Source: Chthonomonas calidirosea T49
Lineage (GTDB): Bacteria; Armatimonadota; Chthonomonadetes; Chthonomonadales; Chthonomonadaceae
Reading direction: 5' to 3'
Assembly (NCBI RefSeq): GCF_000427095.1
Contig: NC_021487.1
Span: 3,147,241 to 3,211,240, forward strand
Length of the DNA stretch: 64,000 nucleotides
Made by a program: the position numbers and the translations under genes. Each line of letters opens with the position of its first letter. The stretch's first letter is position 1. The notes beneath the pieces are model-generated. The model saw nothing but the letters and a program-made list of their open reading frames with translations, made no database searches and was not told the DNA's origin. Of this stretch, positions 62,552 to 64,000 are shown in pieces.

Positions 62552-64000
62552 TTAGTTCCCTGCCCATCTTTGCTCGCCTAACCGTAGGGTAGGAAGCGGT
62601 AAATCGGTGTCGAACAGAATGGGAGGTGAGGGAGGTAGGAAGATGCGAAAACAGGCGCCTTCTCCGCGTTGGCTCTCCACCTCAATGTGCCCGCCGTGCT
62701 GTTCCAGCAGTTTTACCACGATAGGAAGGCCTAAACCCGTTCCTTTCGGGCGAGTGGTTACAAAGGGTTGGAAAATGCGCTCTTTGTCTTCGGGCGCTAT
62801 GCCTTCTCCGTTGTCTTTCACCTCGATAACGAATCGAAGATGGGTGGGTTCGTAACGGGCTGCTATCTCTAACTCTCCTTGTTCATTCATCGCCTGCACC
62901 GCATTCGACACGAGGTTGCGTAGTATCTGTTGAAGGTGCACGGGGTCGGCTTGCAAAGGGGGCATGGGGGTTTGCAAGTTCCAATGGAGGGTGATGTGCT
63001 GTTCGTCAAGCATTGGCTGCATTGTTTGTAGGGCCGTTTGGAGGAAGCTGGCAAGATCGATGGTCTGTGGGTGGGGGGGTGTGGGGCGAGAGAACTCGAG
63101 AAGCTCTCCGGTTAGGCGGGTTAGGTCATCTACTTCCGCGAGAATGATCTCTGTCCACTCGGAGGCTAGACCATGGCTTTGTAGCTCTCTTTGAAGGATC
63201 TGGGTGCCGGCCCTTATGGGCGAGAGAGCGTTGCGAACTTCATGAGCCATTTTGGCTGCGAGTTGTCCGATGTCGGCGAGTCGCCGCATACGCTCGATCT
63301 CGCGCTCTAACGCGATCTCTTGGGTGATGTCTTCTAAAATCAGCACCACGCCGGAGGGCTCGTTTCCGGGCTCTGGAAGCCCGGAAACATGGAGAGCGAC
63401 CGTCTTAGGCTGTGCGCCGGGGAAATGAAGAGGGAAGCGCTGGCGCAGCATGGCTTCTCCTGAAGAGCGCGCGCGCTCCACAAGCCGTCGGAATATCTCC
63501 TTCTCGCGTTGAGGAATGGAGAGCTTCTCGACAAGTTGATCGAGGGAGCAACCACGACATTTCGAGGCGGATATTCCTAGGATCTTCTCTACAGCAGGGT
63601 TACAACGGGTGATGATGCCGTGACTATCGGCGGAGAGAATGGCGATGTCAATGGAGCGGAGCACGCGCTCTGTGTAGGCTTGTAGTTTGCGCGCCGTCTC
63701 CATACTCGTCCGCATAGCGATATAGAGACGAGCGTTCTCAATGGCTATACCGGCTTGCCCAACAAAAGCGTTGAGCAGGTTCAACTGGGTGGGCAGAATA
63801 GGTTTTTTTCTTGTGCGATTGTCCGCCACGAGAATGGCGAAGCACTCACCATGGGAGTTACGGATAGGGGCGAGCACAAGTAGGTTGGAGCCGAGGGCAC
63901 GTGCAAATCCGCGCAGCAAACGCGCCACTTTATCGGAAAGGTTCTGTGGGTGACGTGGGTCAAACACCAGTGCGCCCTGCGCTTCGGCAATAAACTTTAG
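62552..64000 (-). CDS. Sensor histidine kinase, GAF-PAS-HisKA-HATPase (5' end beyond window)
   Basis: The frame is open to the last base of the window, so the N-terminus is missing. Visible parts: a GAF-like domain (NLLVLAPIRNSHGECFAILV, NAFVGQAGIAIENARLYIA), a PAS domain (RSIDIAILSADSHGIITRCN), the phospho-acceptor His in AAKMAHEVRNALSPIRAG, the N box LRNLVSNAVQAMNEQG, and DNGEGIAPEDKERIF and GTGLGLPIVVKLLEQHGG. The layout resembles the AtoS/NtrB-like kinases and PEP-CTERM-associated PrsK. It precedes the sigma-54 activator by 178 bp on the same strand, so it is its likely partner. Confidence 0.92.
   Translation of the reverse strand, partial: LKFIAEAQGALVFDPRHPQNLSDKVARLLRGFARALGSNLLVLAPIRNSHGECFAILVADNRTRKKPILPTQLNLLNAFVGQAGIAIENARLYIAMRTSMETARKLQAYTERVLRSIDIAILSADSHGIITRCNPAVEKILGISASKCRGCSLDQLVEKLSIPQREKEIFRRLVERARSSGEAMLRQRFPLHFPGAQPKTVALHVSGLPEPGNEPSGVVLILEDITQEIALEREIERMRRLADIGQLAAKMAHEVRNALSPIRAGTQILQRELQSHGLASEWTEIILAEVDDLTRLTGELLEFSRPTPPHPQTIDLASFLQTALQTMQPMLDEQHITLHWNLQTPMPPLQADPVHLQQILRNLVSNAVQAMNEQGELEIAARYEPTHLRFVIEVKDNGEGIAPEDKERIFQPFVTTRPKGTGLGLPIVVKLLEQHGGHIEVESQRGEGACFRIFLPPSPPILFDTDLPLPTLRLGEQRWAGN

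Noticed and set aside
1-64000. CRISPR arrays, insertion sequences, prophage genes, rRNA
   Set aside because: No spaced direct repeats of array type, no transposase or integrase motifs, and no rRNA sequence were seen. The only RNA gene recognised is tRNA-His.

Overview
The window reads as one chromosomal stretch of a free-living, saccharolytic, diderm-type bacterium with about 54% GC. Housekeeping synteny (ffh-rpsP-khpA-rimM-trmD-rplS-lepB-rnhB-yraN), many secreted glycoside hydrolases, sepF, PEP-CTERM-like sorting tails and sigma-54 promoters fit the Armatimonadota (Chthonomonas-like). That placement is inference from gene content and was not checked by any search.

Layout. 1-5.0 kb: translation and secretion housekeeping operon on the plus strand. 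5.1-7.8 kb: leftward sulfate-activation operon (sat, TSUP permease, cysC) behind a sigma-70 promoter and an IscR/Rrf2-like operator. 8.0-12.6 kb: very large bacterial alpha-2-macroglobulin with an intact thioester and a pseudopilin-like insert. 12.8-15.1 kb: alkaline-phosphatase-fold polytopic membrane protein. 15.0-15.6 kb: two leftward small proteins built of nonapeptide repeats. 15.7-23.1 kb: gltD, an oxidoreductase, a secreted unknown, sepF, panD, a phosphoesterase and pyrD. 23.1-26.7 kb: leftward GH53, CBM9-like protein and ABC ATPase. 26.8 kb: tRNA-His with its own promoter and terminator. 27.2-32.4 kb: MacAB-type efflux operon ending in an MFS carrier. 32.4-35.2 kb: PQQ-propeller protein and dprA. 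35.4-39.7 kb: isochorismatase-like protein and GH38 mannosidase. 39.8-43.1 kb: PEP-CTERM-like protein and a TPR protein broken by one frameshift. 43.5-47.5 kb: ABC-F, a small unknown and a GH79-like enzyme. 47.6-51.7 kb: six tightly coupled genes of unknown function, mostly membrane proteins. 51.8-53.9 kb: YyaL/DUF255. 54.0-56.3 kb: a family of three PEP-CTERM-like genes, one intact and two decayed. 56.4-59.3 kb: ECF sigma, anti-sigma and STN-domain operon. 59.5 kb: His/Met/Cys-rich metal-binding protein. 59.9-64 kb: receiver-PilZ protein, sigma-54 activator without a DNA-binding domain, and its kinase.

The most interesting signals are these. (1) Perfect sigma-54 promoters (TGGCACGGAAATTGCA) lie before the intact PEP-CTERM-like gene and before the receiver-PilZ gene. 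Decayed copies lie before the two pseudogenes. A sigma-54 activator/kinase pair sits in the same 10 kb, which suggests a surface-protein regulon resembling PrsK/PrsR-RpoN control. (2) A tandem pair of nonapeptide-repeat small proteins. (3) A six-gene membrane operon of unknown function. (4) An alpha-2-macroglobulin with a GspG-like module in its bait position.
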